A stretch of DNA of 64,000 nt from assembly GCA_033032865.1 (NCBI GenBank), contig JAWHQI010000166.1:620001-684000 (forward strand), in the 5' to 3' direction. The DNA comes from Dactylorhiza incarnata (Eukaryota; Streptophyta; Magnoliopsida; Asparagales; Orchidaceae). The notes below the pieces were generated by a model. The model saw only the letters and a program-made list of their open reading frames with translations. It was not told where the DNA came from and ran no database searches. How positions within the stretch are numbered: position 1 is the stretch's first letter; each line of letters opens with the position of its first letter. A program made the position numbers and the translations under genes. Shown here piece after piece: positions 54,872 through 64,000 of this stretch.

Positions 54872-55722
54872 TCTTCCCTTAAATTCAAAATTATTCGAAG
54901 ATTCTCAAGCATGCCATTATGCAGTGTACGTGTATCATACTACGCCACATTTGAAGACTAGGGTTTCAGAGACACAAAAATCTGAGTGACTCCTCTCTCG
55001 TAACCACGATCTATGTTCTTCATCTAGTGAAACGACATGTTGTTGCGCGTGGGCATAATAGCCCATCTTGAAATGAACCACATAAATCTTATGTTTTATT
55101 TGTGATTTCTCTTTGTTTTTTTGTTATCTTGTAAGAAAACTGCTCAAAAGACATCTTGGTGAAGAAGAAGTTGAGTCAAGCTAGTGATCCTTTTGAAAGC
55201 TTATCATCCATGGACCATGTGAATCAAAATGCACTTGCTCTCAATGAGTTCAATTTTGACTTGCACTTTGAAGTTTTGACTATCCAGCATACCTAGTTTA
55301 TACTAAATATCTGTTTGGCGCACCGATTATGCTCTGATGAGTTTGTACAAAAATGTCACCGTCATAAAATGTGTTTGACATGACAACGACTATGATTGTC
55401 ACTAAGAAAAAAAACTAATTTTGAACATAAAAGTAGTTGGAGTTCCTTAGGTGAGATCGGACATTCACGAACGACGGTTTATAACTGTCGTGTTTACGAC
55501 AACCACCGCCATGCCAAACAGGCCCTAAGTCTTTCTTGCATATGTAGTTTCTGCCTTCCAGGTAGTTGTGTGACTATCAATCCAGTCGAGTCGATTCATG
55601 TAAAATTGGGAAAAAATTAAAGCTACATGAATAATGTGTATAGTCTCACCATTAATAACCATTGTAAGAATCTATAGCTAATAACCCAATATTGATCCTC
55701 ATTGGGGATGCTCTAATAATGA

Positions 55723-56061
55723 GAAGTTGGCTGGTTGGCAAAGTGTCAAAGTTGCCATAAATTTTGTACAGAGCATTTTAAAAGAAAATAAAAATTAGCA
55801 ATCCTTCAATAAATTTTTGGCCAAAAAGATTTACACATAAATTAAAAGGTTTGCTCGAATATTCGTGCTTGAATACAAGCCTCTCCCATTCTGAGAGAGA
55901 TGTAGGTGCGCGCACGGACATAGAGCTATATGCACAGTGCAATTGATCCATCAGATGTGTCATCCAGCGGTTAGAAAAAAAATGAGGCTTTAAAGAAAAG
56001 TAAAAAAAACCTAAAATACACCCAGAAAAGACATTTGAAGAAGGGCATGGATCTCGAAATA
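55723..56061. other. Non-coding DNA upstream of the cystatin gene
   Basis: AT-rich, no convincing ORF. Confidence 0.5.
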
Positions 56062-56209
56062 GGATCCCCTCCATTTCTCACGGTCCTGATTTAGTATCAC
56101 TTGATCCGACGGGTTCACTTTTTCCCAACCTTTTATAATTTTTTTAATCCCAAAAAGTCTGCATCATTGGATATGTGTTAAAGAGCTTTTGACGAAATGG
56201 AGGGGATCC
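56062..56209. mobile_element. MITE-like element (148 bp) upstream of the cystatin gene
   Basis: Perfect 16-bp terminal inverted repeats, GGATCCCCTCCATTTC at 56062-56077 and its reverse complement at 56194-56209. It lies 280 bp upstream of the cystatin ATG, so it may sit in the promoter. Confidence 0.7.
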
Positions 56210-56440
56210 GGATCCATGGATCTCTCCGGGCGCACACAACTTCCGTGCGTTTGACACACGAAAAAATGAGTCCCCATTCTTGTCGGCCACCAAACGTGGC
56301 TACAACTAGCCACTAGATTCCCACCACGTGGTCAAAACGCGGCAGCAGGACAGCGCCTACACGCACACCGGTTGGAAGCGGTGGGTCCTCCCGTGAGAAA
56401 CACCTTGCAACTCGGTGGGTAATATGGACTAGGGCGGGGG

Positions 56441-56473
56441 AGAGAGAGAGAGAGAGAGAGTGAGAGAGAGAGA
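56441..56473. repeat. (GA)n microsatellite in the presumed 5' UTR of the cystatin gene
   Basis: About 16 GA units with one T interruption, ending 15 bp before the ATG. GA tracts in 5' UTRs are common in plants. Confidence 0.92.
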
Positions 56474-56488
56474 ATATAAAAAAACAAG

Positions 56489-57186
56489 ATGCGTTCAATT
56501 GTGACTTCACTTTTTTGCTCTTGCTCGTTATTTGTTCTCGCATTCGGTTTCCATCAAAGAGTTGAGCACGAGGAGCAAGTGATCGCCATGGCAACTCTGG
56601 GAGGTGTTCGTGATGTCGACTGCAATCAGAACAGCGTCGAGATTGACGAGCTTGCTCGATTCGCCGTCGACGAACACAACAAGAAGGAGGTCGGCCTGTT
56701 TCCGTCTTCGAATCTCACTTCATAAATTAATTTCTCTCTCTGATCCAATTTTCAATCCCTCTTTTCTTCTTACTTTGCTGAGATCGTCGTTTCAATTAGT
56801 TGGATCTCTTTGCGTTGGCGATATTTGTACATGATCTTGTTTTAGGAATTTTCTTGCTATAAGTTATTCTGGCGGGGTTTTAATCCATTGACTTGCTTTT
56901 ATCTGTTTTGTGTGATCGGTTCCTGTAGAATGCTCTGCTAGAGTTTGCTCGTGTGGTGAAGGCAAAGGAGCAGGTGGTGTCGGGAACCCTCCACCATATC
57001 ACTTTGGAGGCGATCGATGCCGGGAAGAAAAAATTGTATGAGGCGAAGGTGTGGGTCAAGCCATGGCTCAATCACAGGGAGCTGCGCGAATTCACGCACG
57101 TCGGGGATGGACAACCTGCTAGCTTCACCTCTTCTGACCTTGGTGCCAAGAGAGGTGATGATGAAAACCTTCTTCCATTTCTCTAA
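56489..57186 (+). CDS. Phytocystatin (cysteine protease inhibitor), two exons visible
   Basis: Inhibits papain-type cysteine proteases. Exon 1 is 56489-56689, ending AAGAAGGAG before GT. Exon 2 starts at 56929 after TCCTGTAG, and splicing keeps frame: [14 protein letters not shown] then [10 protein letters not shown]. The protein has a hydrophobic N-terminus ([20 protein letters not shown]), a likely secretion signal; an internal MATLGGVRD that is the start of shorter homologues and holds the Gly-Gly contact; the phytocystatin signature [10 protein letters not shown]; the inhibitory loop QVVSG (QxVxG); and the second-loop KPWL. If exon 2 is read to its stop the product is 152 aa. Its end [12 protein letters not shown] is what long cystatins show just before a C-terminal legumain-inhibiting domain, and GAGAG|GTGATG at about 57155 could be a donor, so the last 10 residues may be intron. 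No C-terminal exon is found downstream. Confidence 0.88.
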
Positions 57187-58796
57187 TATTTATTTGGCGA
57201 TTCTTCAATAATTTCATGTTGATTTTTTTCACAATACTCGATTTCATGATTAAATTATTCCTTCAGTTCTTGAAGATTTCACCTGCCTATCTTCTTTTTT
57301 AGTGACCTAGATTTGCATAGTTTGCTTTGTTGAAAGTTGGATACATGTAGATGGATCACATGCGGATACATCTTCAATGCTTAACTCTACCTCACTTTTG
57401 AGTTTGTTTTCTTCAAATTTGTTTAGTAGTAAATATGACTGCTACTATATTTAAGTTGTACTCCGTTGTTCATTTGTTCTATTACCAACTAAGCAACCAT
57501 ATTTAAGTTGAATTCTAGATAATGTGCATACATGAGTTAATAATGTGTTTTGGTCTTTTAATGGGGTCTTAGGCATGCGATTATATATGGATCTTATGTT
57601 GCATTTGGTAGCCATGGTCTCAAACATCTTTCATTCAAATTGACGTTTGATTCAAAATGCGAATACAAACATTCATGTGTTTTCCGGTGTTAGTAGTTTG
57701 ATTGAAACTCTGCCTTGCCCCTATAGATAGAGTTGGATTGAAACTTTGCCCCGGAAGTTTCAAAAACATGTGCCGCCACCGCTCCATGTTCAATCACGGT
57801 TTCACACCGCAGTCACAAACACAACAAATCTTCGGACAAATGTTCATTATCTAGGAGTGTTAAAGTCGTGTTATTATATATTCTCCCTAGCACTTATGTG
57901 ATACATATATGCATTCTCGGCTGAACCCTTATAGTGAGAGAAGACTTGGAGCGCCTAGGTAGCTCAACTTTTATTAATATTGTATAAGTATTGGTCTTTC
58001 TTTTATCTCATTAGGGTTGCTCCATCTCTATATAAGAAGAGCTTAGGTGAGTTAAGAAAATCTTCAAGTCTTTTGTAAGTTCTCAATAGGAGAGTTGTTG
58101 GAGGGAACCAATCCTCAAGAGCTAGGGTGAAAGCATGCTTTAGGAGTTTGTATCCATTTTTCCATTCTAATGCAATCTTCTATTCGTGTTTGTATTATTA
58201 TGCTTTGAACTATTGTTGTTGGTGAACTCAAAGCCCACACGAGTTTCTTGTGTGCACACAAATAATTGGGTAGTTTTTATGTGATTATTAGAAAACTTAG
58301 CACTCAGCACACCTATTAGGCTATTACAGACACACGTTCGAGCGGCAAGTAAGGATCTATACTATAATTTATTCTATGTTATTTTTGATTATTGTAACTT
58401 TTTTTATACTTCGTCTTGATAGAAATTACGTCTTTTGGAGCAGACATATAGAAAATATCTCAACGAATGTTTGTAATGTTCAAATGCTATATTTATTGAG
58501 ATGCAAGTGCATCTTAATCCACCAGAACGAGAGAACTCTAAGTTTGGTTTTCCTTCCACTTCTATTCTGCTTTGGCTTTTGGGAAAAAATGTTGTTGATA
58601 TATATATGGCTCGCCATTGTGTGCATAATGGAGCAAGACCATTTAAGACTTTGTTTTATTTGGAGGTATACCTCCAGTAATGGTTAGAACTTGAGCATCC
58701 AACTTAAATCAATTTGTTGGAGGTGGAGAGACTCGAGATCTATATTAAGTGCATAAGACTTTGCTAGTTTTCCGATGTGGGGACCCATTCACGTGT
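57187..58796. other. Non-coding region downstream of cystatin, with an LTR-like stretch
   Basis: AT-rich, no gene. 57859-58310 begins TGTTAAAGTCG and contains CTATATAAGAAGAGC (58029), a leader-like segment and CA-ending candidates, as in a solo copia LTR, but neither right end nor TSD could be fixed. The 103-aa frame at 58376 shows no family. Confidence 0.35.
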
Positions 58797-58976
58797 AGGA
58801 TATTCGGCGGGGGCGACGACATTCGGCGGGGGCGACGACATTCGGCGGGGGCGACGATATTGATTGCGGGCGGCGACATTCAGCGGGGGCGATGCCATTC
58901 GGCCCCCGACAACATTCAGCGGGGGCGGCGACATTCGGTGGGGGAGACAACATTTGTCATAGGCGGCGACAATCGG

Positions 58977-59010
<34 letters not shown>

Positions 59011-59050
59011 GGCGGCGATGACATTCATCGTGGGCGGCGACATTTGTGGA
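58797..59050. repeat. GC-rich minisatellite, unit about 19-20 bp (GCGACGACATTCGGCGGGG)
   Basis: About ten imperfect copies, the first three nearly exact, containing a 32-G run at 58978-59009. Frames through it encode Gly/Pro-rich low-complexity peptides. Confidence 0.92.
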
Positions 59051-59836
59051 AACTCCTCTTGAATAAAAGCAAAGTGGAGTTGAATAAAAATTAGCGAAAG
59101 CCAAGAGAAATCATGGAGCTAACTCCAAAATCAGTTTTACACATCAATGCTTTGATATCAGTTTAAAAAATTAACGAAAGCAAAGTCACTCTAAAAAAGT
59201 AACCAAAGCTATACAATTTCTTCATCTAAAGCCCACCAACTAAACTATATGAACATTGCAACAACTATACAATTCTTCTGCTATACAATTTTCTTTACAA
59301 ACATGGCGCGAGAGTAGCCACTCTGAATTGAAAAGCTACCATACTATTTTATATACAATTTTTTCTTCTAAGGAATACTTATATCTATAGCACGCTCATA
59401 AATTTTTTTCAAGCAAATACCAGATATAGCAAGCTATGTACAATTTTTTCATTTGAAGAATACTCAGATATAGCATGCTCATACAAATTTTTCAAAGTCA
59501 TAAAATTTCAATATCCATTTTGAGAGCTTGCATTGATGGTATGAGTTTGTATTTTCTTAGACAGAAAATACATGAGTTTTTATTTCATTTCAGAGCTTTG
59601 ATTCATGCACCCAGCAATTTAACCATTTGTCTCCCAATGCATAATCATCATTACAAAAGTGAAATAGAGAATTGGATAAAATGATACAAAAATGAAGCTG
59701 AATTGAAGTAGTACAAAATGAAGTTGAAGTACTAAAAAATTGTCCCAGCATGACCTTATAAAAAAGGGAAGAAGCTGAAGTACTACAAAAAGGAAAGAAA
59801 CAAAGCTCTGAAATGAAATAAAAATTGTTGGGTGCA
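59051..59836. other. AT-rich flank of the chromovirus-like element
   Basis: No gene. The block TTTCATTTCAGAGCTTTG at about 59587 recurs inverted at about 59796, and ATGCACCCARCAATTT neighbours both in swapped order. GTGCA at 59832-59836 is the left TSD of the next element. Confidence 0.5.
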
Positions 59837-60132
59837 TGTTAGGTTAGGGTTCCAAGAAGGGAGATTAGGTGAGGGAGAGAAGAAAAGGGAGAAGGAGGGA
59901 GAGGAAATCCAAAGACACAATAATAATTCAACCTATCCAAAACAAGGGTTCCCCGGGCTTATATACTAGCCGGTGCATAAAAGGAAAATACAATAATACG
60001 GTGCGAGAATAAAAGAGTGATACGGCGCCGCCCGATCAAGCTTTGGCGCGCGTGCCATGTTCCCTCTTTCGATAGACTCGCCACACCGGCGGCCGCCCCT
60101 CGCCTTCACCGTCCCCGCCACCGTCCGTAACA
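59837..60132 (-). repeat. 3' LTR of the chromovirus-like element (296 bp)
   Basis: Plus-strand TGTTAGGTTAGGG to GTCCGTAACA. Contains minus-strand GCATATAAGCC-like TATA sequence near 59960. Confidence 0.92.
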
Positions 60133-60960
60133 ATGCCGCCTGCTGGAAAATTTGCCTTGTCACCCCTTCTCGTAGCTGAATATGATAATCTGTAGGTCGA
60201 GGCGGAGGGAAGCGTGTCCCGTCGGCAAAAATATCCGGAAAGCCGTCCAGGATGGCCTGTAGTGCTGGAGCTGGTGGAGGTGGTGGACCAGCCGTGTCCG
60301 CTACGTGCCATAAAGCGGCCTCCCACTCCACCTCGGAAGACTTCTGCAGAGACTGAAGAGAGACGGCTCGACGGAGAAGGGAGGCCTCGCCTTGCAGGAT
60401 AAAGGGCGTGCCCCCACAGAGGAAGCGCATCGTCATGCGATTGCAGTTGACGTTGACGTCTCCGAGAGTCCGGAGCCACGCCACGCCAAGTATGATATCC
60501 ACTCCGCCCAGAGGAAAAGCGTAAAAATCGGCCTGGAAGAAACTCTGGCCAATCGTGAGAGTAAGGCCCGCACAGAGCCCTCCCGTAGCCCGCAGGTGGC
60601 CGTCCCCCAGGCAGATTGTAAAGCGAATGGTGGCTTGCACCGAGAGAGTCAAACGATCCACCAGAAGCTGAGAGATGAAATTGTGGCTGACGCCACTGTC
60701 GATCATAACGACTACCGAGGTCCCATGAAGAAATCCCCGCAGCTTCATCGTCTGAGGGCCCGAAATCCCACCGACCGCAAAGAACGGAAGGTCCAGACGG
60801 TGAAAAGTGGCCTCAGGCGGATCCTCGGTGGTGGTGTCGGCCTCTAGAGCCTCAAAATCAGGCAAAATCACCTCCGGTTCCTCCTCGCCGATGAGGACCC
60901 GAAGGGTTTTGAGCGGGCAATCATGTGTGGGTGTGTATGGCTGCTTGCACCGGAAGCAGA
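60133..60960 (-). pseudogene. Gypsy zinc knuckle and aspartic protease
   Basis: Around 60905-60960 the minus strand encodes LCFRCKQPYTPTHDC, a gag zinc-knuckle form used by chromoviruses, then LRVLIGEEEPEVILPDFEALEAD. The protease follows: MKLRGFLHGTSVVVMIDSGVSHNFIS with DSG active site, and PLGGVDIILGVAWLRTLG. It ends in DYHIQLREG, the block that normally precedes RT, and then meets the LTR, so about 3 kb or more of pol has been deleted. Confidence 0.87.
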
Positions 60961-61139
60961 GACCCTTAGATCGTAGGTCATTGTATTCCTGGTTGGAGAG
61001 CCATGGATGGGTTGGGGGCCGGGGGGGGGGGGGGCGGTGGCGCTTCCCGTCCCGGTCCGGGTGGGGGTTCGAGCGATGGAGGACGAGGGAAAGGTGGAGG
61101 CCGAGACACCGGCTGCGGGGGGTGGGGGGGTGGGGGGGT

Positions 61140-62120
61140 GGCCCGGTTCGTGCGCCCGAGTATGGAATTCCGCGTCAACCAAGCGGGCAAAATCCATGGC
61201 CTCCGTCAAGGAGGGGGGGGGGGGGGGGTGATGGGTACGGACCCTTGCCTGGATGGAGGCCGCAACCCATGCATAAAGAAGCTGAGGTAGTGGTCCGGCG
61301 GCAGGCCAGGAACATGGGTGGTGAGGGCGATGAACTCATCAGAGTAGTCGTCAAGGGAGCCCGTCTGACGGATGTCGCAGAGCCGCTCTACGGCTGTACC
61401 GGAGTAGCGGGAGTCGTAGCGGGTGATGAGGTTTTGTTGGAGGGCCAGCCATTGCAGTGTCGGGTTGGTTTGACGGAGCCATCGGACCCAGTGAAGGGCA
61501 GAGCCTTCCATTCCGATCATGACTGTGCTGACTTTAAGATTGTCGGGCGTTTGTTGGAGTTCAAAAAATTGCTCCGCGCGGGAGATCCACCCTAACAGAT
61601 CGGTGCCATTGAAAGAGGGCAACCTCGAGGGACCGGGGGCTGTCGGCAATAGTGGAGAGAGGGGGATTAGCGGGCGGAGAAATGTCCGGAGGGGTGCCCA
61701 AGATAGAAGGGGACTCGATGTTGGAGGTGGCGGACGGGGATGGGCGGCCTGCGAGGAGGGCGTCGATTTTGGAGTCCATGCGGAGGAAGAGTGCTTGGAG
61801 GGAGGCGATGGAGGCATCGTGGTCTTCCAAACGGCGGAGGACAGCCGGATCGGAGGTCGGAAGAGAGGGCGCGGAGTCCGGTTTGCCCGGGGGGGCAAGC
61901 ACGCAAGAAGGTGCCGACGGCGGAGCTGTTGTGGAAGATCGGCGGAGGAGATCGCTGATGAGGATCGACTGTGGGAGATCGATCGTGCGGGCTGCTGTGG
62001 AAGATCGACGAGTCGCAGGACTGCGTGCGTGGGTTCGACCGCAAGCTAGGCTGCGAGCGGGGGTTTCGACCGGTAGGCGGATGATGCGGGCGGCGTTGTT
62101 GAAGATCAGCGGAGAAGGCG
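61140..62120 (-). pseudogene. Gypsy gag with frameshifts
   Basis: N-terminal frame (LRRLEDHDASIASLQALFLRM, SKIDALLAG) is followed after a frameshift near 61640 by PSRLPSFNGTDLLGWISRAEQFFELQ, ALHWVRWLRQTNPTLQWLAL and GSLDDYSDEFIALTTHVPG, the Retrotrans_gag core. It loses frame again at a G run at 61211-61228; another 12-G run is at 61021-61032. The exact start is unclear because frames run into the LTR. Confidence 0.82.
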
Positions 62121-62176
62121 CAGGTTCGCGTCGAGCGGCAGAAACCGCAGCCGGAGGAAGGGCAGGTCGGACCACT

Positions 62177-62472
62177 TGTTCGGTTAGGGTTCCAAGAAGG
62201 GAGATTAGGGGAGGGAGAGAAGAAAAGGGAGAAGGAGGGAGAGGAAGTCCAAAGACACAATAATAATTCAGCCTAACCAAAACAAGGGTTCCCCGGGCAT
62301 ATATGCTAGCCAGTGCATAAAAGGAAAATACAATAATACGGTGCGAGAATAAAAGATTGATACGGCGCCGCCCGATCAAGCTTTTGTGCGCTTGCCATGT
62401 TCCCTCCTTTAATAGACTCGCTACACCGGCGGCTGCCCCTCGCCTTCGCCGTCCCCGCCACCGTCCGTAACA
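62177..62472 (-). repeat. 5' LTR of the chromovirus-like element (296 bp)
   Basis: Plus-strand TGTTCGGTTAGGG to GTCCGTAACA, same length as the left copy. No clear primer site: the minus strand continues AGTGGTCCGACC after the LTR. Confidence 0.92.
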
Positions 62473-63376
62473 GTGCAAGAATCAGAATGAAGTAAAAGCT
62501 ATGCGTAATCACCATCACAGAAATATGAAAGTGAAAGCTGTGGGTGCTCTAAAAAAAGCTATGCATTTGGCTGAAAAAATCTCTAGCTGGTGGTTGCTCT
62601 GAAAAACCATAATTTTGATATTTTTCAATAAAATGATCACCTAATAAATCAATAAAATCCAAAGTCATGCAGAGAAACAGATTTGAAATAAAGATGAAAA
62701 ATGGAGCAACTTCCTGATGTACACAGGAGAAGGCATTTAATTATACACAGAATCAAATATGCACATTTGGATTGTTTTGAATCAAATGGGTAGGCTGTAT
62801 TTACTGGCTTTGGTATTACATACATAAGGCTGTAGTCTAATGCAGCAAGTTAGAGCTAATCTAAATAAAAAATAAATGTCTTTTTATAGATAGAACTCTC
62901 CAATATCATTTGTTTAATAAAATGGCCAATACAAAGAATAATAAGCACTTGGAATCCTGATAAATAAGAGTTCTCAAATAACCCGCAGATACTCTATTTT
63001 TACTAAAACATTTGTTTCTTTCCTGTTTGTAGTATTTCAGAGCAAATTTCCCAAACCTTAGTTGGCGATGATAAATAAACTATTCCAGATGCGAGATTAA
63101 AAAGTAGAATCATAATTTTAACTGAGCAGATATGCATGCTCTCCACCTTAAATCAAGGAATTGTGGAATATATCTTCTCACAAAGGCAAAAAAACAAACA
63201 GTTTGTGTGCAACAATTCCTGTATTTCTAAGCAAAATATATCACAGACTTTCGAGAGACAGAGAGCAAAAAGGAGAGATAGAGGTAGATGGACTAAGATA
63301 AATAGAAGCAGGTTGAAATCAGAGGCTCGAATGAATTCCAAGGTAATGGTAGAAAAGGAGAGACGAAGGAGAGAAG
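62473..63376. other. AT-rich non-coding DNA
   Basis: No gene or repeat recognised apart from the right TSD copy at 62473-62477. Confidence 0.5.
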
Positions 63377-63840
63377 CTCACATGCCTTGGCTTGGAATTC
63401 AATCCCCATAGAAAAATAATGAAATCTGGAATAAAAAGAACCCTAACCTGAATGGCACACCTTCAATGATCGCCAGCTGTCTCTACTGAAATCAAATTAA
63501 TGGCAGAAGCAGAACTTGAGGAAATAAAAAGAAATAATGGCAGAAGCAGAACTTGAGGAAATAAAATGAAATAATGGCAGAAGCAGAGCTCGAGAAAATT
63601 AATGGCAGAAGTAGAATTTGAGGAAATCAAATTAAGAAAAGAACCCTTACCTGAAAGCCGTGGACTGTGCTGTAGAAGCGGAACTTGAGGGAGGCATTTG
63701 CGATTGTTGCCACCGTCGAGGAGGAGGTACCTAGGATGAGCTGCCGAGGAGGAGCTCCCGCGGAGGGTTCTTGTCGAGGAGGAGGCTCTGTCGAGCAAGC
63801 TTAGTCGAGGAGATGTATAGGAGGAGCTAGGAGGAGGCTT
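63377..63840 (-). other. Possible 5' exons of an unidentified minus-strand gene
   Basis: Minus-strand splice-like signals: donor CAG|GTAAGGG at 63651, acceptor TTTGATTTCAG before 63485, donor CAG|GTTAGGG after 63448 (a 38-nt exon), and acceptor TTTTTATTCCAG before 63425. These could be small untranslated or early exons of a gene whose body would lie leftwards, possibly interrupted by the chromovirus-like element. No protein family is recognised; this is speculative. Confidence 0.22.
63500..63640. repeat. Short tandem repeat, 36-38-bp unit, four copies
   Basis: GGCAGAAGCAGAACTTGAGG followed by AAATAAAA-type spacer, four imperfect copies. Confidence 0.88.
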
Positions 63841-64000
63841 TGCCGAGGGAGATGACTTGCAACAGGCGTTTTTGGGGAGACGGAAAAGAGGATTGGAGGG
63901 GATAAGCTAAGCGGGAAATACCAAATTACCATAAAATCAATTTTTTTGAAATAAAGATAGGATGAGAGGGGGTATTTTGGGGAGCCGAATGTTACACCAT

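Larger units (their letters stand above)
53707..55722. mobile_element. Inverted-repeat DNA element of about 2 kb, unclassified
   Basis: Sequence at 53707-53962 returns as a diverged reverse complement at 55474-55722. Shared blocks include TTACAATGGTTATTAATGG, GAGACTATACACATTATTCA, GGCAGAAACTACGTATGC and the MITE-like GGGCCYRTTTGGCATG. The arms are about 250 bp around a 1.5-kb centre without a transposase. TSDs could not be fixed. It is probably a non-autonomous TIR transposon or foldback element. Other insertions (54346-54677, 54702-54871) lie inside. Confidence 0.75.
59837..62472 (-). mobile_element. Deleted chromovirus-like gypsy element (gag and protease only)
   Basis: Two LTRs of 296 bp (59837-60132, 62177-62472), TSD GTGCA at 59832-59836 and 62473-62477. 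The 2,044-bp interior encodes gag and protease and then runs straight into the 3' LTR, so RT, RNase H and integrase are absent. LTRs differ at roughly 6% of sites by eye. The minus orientation follows from the coding frames. Confidence 0.93.

Noticed and set aside
57859..58310. Solo LTR with defined ends
   Set aside because: A TGTT start and a TATA-like box are present, but no right end with matching TSD could be fixed; kept only as a low-confidence note.
58749..59104. Gly/Pro-rich frames in the GC minisatellite
   Set aside because: Low-complexity translation of an array around a 32-G run.
60214..62263. Plus-strand frames of 150-260 aa over the chromovirus-like element
   Set aside because: Shadows of the minus-strand gag and protease, which carry recognisable motifs; the plus frames are GC-rich and have none.

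Overview
This is plant nuclear DNA, almost certainly from an angiosperm. It consists mainly of nested LTR retrotransposons of lineages known from plants (SIRE/Maximus-like and other Ty1/copia; Athila-like, Tat-like and chromovirus-like Ty3/gypsy). The only host gene I recognise is a phytocystatin near 56.5-57.2 kb. I cannot name the species.

Layout. 1-6444: copia element A (minus strand, its 3' LTR outside the window), whose gag-pol has a single in-frame stop. A sits inside copia element B (plus; 6445-26109), a decayed SIRE-like element. Two more elements lie inside B: a non-autonomous gypsy element, LARD-T (9033-16573, TSD TTGAG), which itself carries a solo LTR (9993-11325), and SIRE-NA (minus; 17995-25574, TSD AAGTT), which has gag and a second long ORF but no pol. 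26110-27341 is AT-rich repeat. 27342-39468 is the 5' part of a Tat-like gypsy element, split by SIRE-like copia element C (30166-38640, TSD GGAGG). 39469-41921 looks like an unclassified LTR containing a solo LTR of A's family (40521-41544) and broken by an Athila-like element (41922-51536). The Athila 3' LTR is truncated against an 84-bp minisatellite. From 52.4 kb on there are a 388-bp tandem duplication, an inverted-repeat DNA element holding a 332-bp near-perfect palindrome, a MITE, the cystatin gene, a GC-rich minisatellite, and a deleted chromovirus-like element (59837-62472, TSD GTGCA).

Main observation. Every LTR family here with a recognisable U3 carries its own CpG-rich array of short inverted motifs upstream of its TATA box. 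The motifs are unrelated between families and the TATA sides and orientations agree with the direction of each element. In SIRE-NA, copia C and the Tat element, and more weakly in B and LARD-T, the same family-specific motif also recurs inside the element, in gag and/or the 3' or intergenic untranslated region. I know of no described system of this kind and flag it as the best candidate for something new.

Other notable points: copia C integrated with a 5' LTR that is a fold-back of its own U5 end; LARD-T shares leader, primer-site region and gag start with the Tat element and is filled with tandem repeats resembling fused splice acceptor/donor sites; SIRE-NA has a gag-plus-accessory-ORF structure. 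All boundaries, TSDs and frame relations were read by eye; no alignment or database search was run.
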